Positions 6,783-7,814 of a stretch of DNA of 7,814 bases are shown here, piece by piece. How positions within the stretch are numbered: the stretch's first letter is position 1; the number at the start of each line of letters is the position of its first letter. The DNA comes from Bdellovibrionales bacterium. GTDB lineage: Bacteria > Bdellovibrionota > Bdellovibrionia > Bdellovibrionales > UBA1609. The notes beneath the pieces are model-generated. The model did not search any database and had not been told where the DNA came from. It worked only from the letters and a program-made list of their open reading frames with translations. The DNA lies in contig JADJNU010000018.1 in NCBI GenBank assembly GCA_016714165.1, positions 1-7,814 on the forward strand. Reading direction: 5' to 3'. A program made the translations under genes and the position numbers.

Positions 6783-6805
6783 GAGCTGACACATAAGGTC
6801 AGCTC
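6783..6805. promoter_or_regulatory. Perfect inverted repeat, candidate operator between divergent genes
   Basis: GAGCTGAC (6783-6790) and its exact reverse complement GTCAGCTC (6798-6805) flank the 7-base spacer ACATAAG. It lies between the LPP20 gene (start 6744, minus) and the WYL regulator gene (start 6913, plus). WYL-family regulators generally bind as dimers, and such a site between a regulator and its divergent neighbour is the usual place for an operator. On the plus strand CTGACA (6786-6791) resembles a -35 box with GATAAG (6807-6812) 15 bases on, so the repeat may overlap the regulator's own promoter. That promoter reading is weak. No T-run follows on either strand, so a terminator is unlikely. 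Confidence 0.5.
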
Positions 6806-6912
6806 CGATAAGAGACAACCCATTATCAAATTCTCAAAGCTCATTTTCATTTTCTCGAAGTGAGACACAATGGCCTCTCAGGATGACTTGGGAACCAGCC
6901 GATAGTTTAGTC

Positions 6913-7814
6913 ATGGCCAGACACGAGATGACCCTGAGGGTCTTTCGCATTCTTCATTATCTTGAGACATCACGAATGGGTCCTCGTGTTGGACAAATCC
7001 ATGAGCGATTACGTGATGATGGTTTTGAAATTGATAAGCGCACTGTGCATCGATACTGAATTGCTACAGCAGGCCCATATAACCCTGAGTCGGAGGGCAA
7101 CGGACCCGAATCGCGCTGGAAGATGTCGCCTCGACGCTGAGGTCAAACAACACGCAGTTCACTTGATCATGAAATTTTCGCGCTCTATGTCGCCCGAAAC
7201 TCCCTCGATCATTTGAAGGGAACACCACTTCACGAAGTCCTAAACAGCCTGTTTATGAAAATTGAGAAAATTCTTGGAACGAATACCGACGCATTTCAGG
7301 ATTTTCTGAAAAACCTTGCTTTTCGTCCGCAGCTAACATGGCATACAAGTGTGCCTCAAGTCATCTTAGATACTGTTTATCACACGCTTGAAGAGGGCCA
7401 TGTTTTGAAAATCTCTTATCGATCTGAAGCCGGTCAAAATGCTGGTCAATATGTTGATCGTCGAGTAGGCTCCCGAATGTTTGTACTTTGCAAATGGAGG
7501 CGTCTACCTGATCGCAAAGGATCTAAAAAAAAACGAACCCCGCACCTATGCTCTTGGCCCGAATCAAAGAAGCCGAGATGGATACGTCTCCAAACATATG
7601 AAAAAGAGGACTATCGCCCGAAAACTTTTTAAAGAATCATTTGCATGCTTAATTCTGGCGAGACGAAGGTCGTAGAACTTTGATTGAGGGACCAGTCGCC
7701 GCATATGTTTGAACGCCGTTGGCATGAATCCAGCAGACTTTAAAACCGATCTCGGGGTTCGCATAAAGATGAATGTACGAATCAAATGATGAAACTCGCC
7801 CGATGGGTTTTGAG
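6913..7814 (+). CDS. WYL-domain transcriptional regulator (HTH-WYL-WCX), frame-broken, runs off right edge
   Basis: Seen: from the ATG at 6913 (in-frame alternative 6883) the protein reads MARHEMTLRVFRILHYLETS, GQIHERLRDDGFEIDKRTVH, a winged HTH with the usual R-T-V-H-R recognition helix, then TGA at 7057. Other frames continue ELLQQAHI, PESEGNGPESRWKMS and DHEIFALYVARNSLDHLKGT, PLHEVLNSLFMKIEKILG. The WYL region follows: LDTVYHTLEEGHVLKISYRS and, after a change near 7470, LYFANGGVYLIAKDLKKNEP, RTYAL. Then come ARIKEAEMDTSPN, YEKEDYRPKTF, KESF, MLNSGETKVVEL, LIEGPVAAYV, ERRWHES, DLGVRIKMNV and LARWVL, matching the WCX extension. About ten single-base changes are needed, mostly after 7450. Known: WYL proteins are ligand- or nucleic-acid-responsive regulators. 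Inference: it regulates itself and the divergent lipoprotein unit. The last residues lie beyond the window. Confidence 0.75.

Noticed and set aside
1..7814. CRISPR array, tRNA, insertion sequence or phage module
   Set aside because: No regularly spaced repeats beyond the three 12-base units, no cloverleaf-like sequence, and no transposase or phage-like peptides were seen in any frame.

Overview
The window looks like chromosomal DNA from a mid-GC, Gram-negative, predatory-type bacterium of the Bdellovibrio/Oligoflexia kind. That placement is an inference from the gene mix: many exported and lipid-anchored proteins, an LPP20-family lipoprotein, PEGA and FecR domains, a Sel1-like protein and a WYL regulator. 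No rRNA, tRNA, CRISPR array, insertion sequence or phage gene was seen.

Layout. Positions 1-1432 (minus) carry an exported protein with a class I SAM-methyltransferase fold; its last third is spread over several frames. After a 121-base divergent gap, an intact exported FecR-domain protein lies at 1554-2156 (plus). Everything from 2227 to 6744 is on the minus strand and looks like one transcription unit. Read in its own direction it runs: LPP20-type lipoprotein (6744-6112), a larger LPP20-like protein with two PEGA domains (6109-5143) that probably continues into a beta-rich C-terminal segment (5142-4645), a candidate lipoprotein with propeller-like repeats (4615-4008), a small cysteine-rich Sel1-like protein (3895-3535) and a TPR-like protein (3471-2227). 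Divergent to this unit, a WYL-domain transcription factor starts near 6913 (plus) and runs off the right edge. The 168-base gap between them holds a perfect 8+7+8 inverted repeat, a good candidate for the regulator's operator.

The most striking property is that nearly every gene except the FecR gene is cut by single-base frame changes, while the peptide on each side keeps family motifs. Rejoining the frames gives convincing full proteins: HTH-WYL-WCX, lipobox plus LPP20, PEGA repeats, and methyltransferase motifs past the first stop. Several changes sit in short homopolymers and they become denser toward the right end. This fits uncorrected indels in the assembly better than old pseudogenes, which would also have lost their motifs by substitution. 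Coordinates of broken genes are therefore reconstructed spans, not single open frames.

Read as a whole, the locus suggests a WYL-controlled set of envelope proteins (two LPP20-type proteins, PEGA, a lipoprotein, Sel1/TPR partners). No known pathway with this exact set was recognised.
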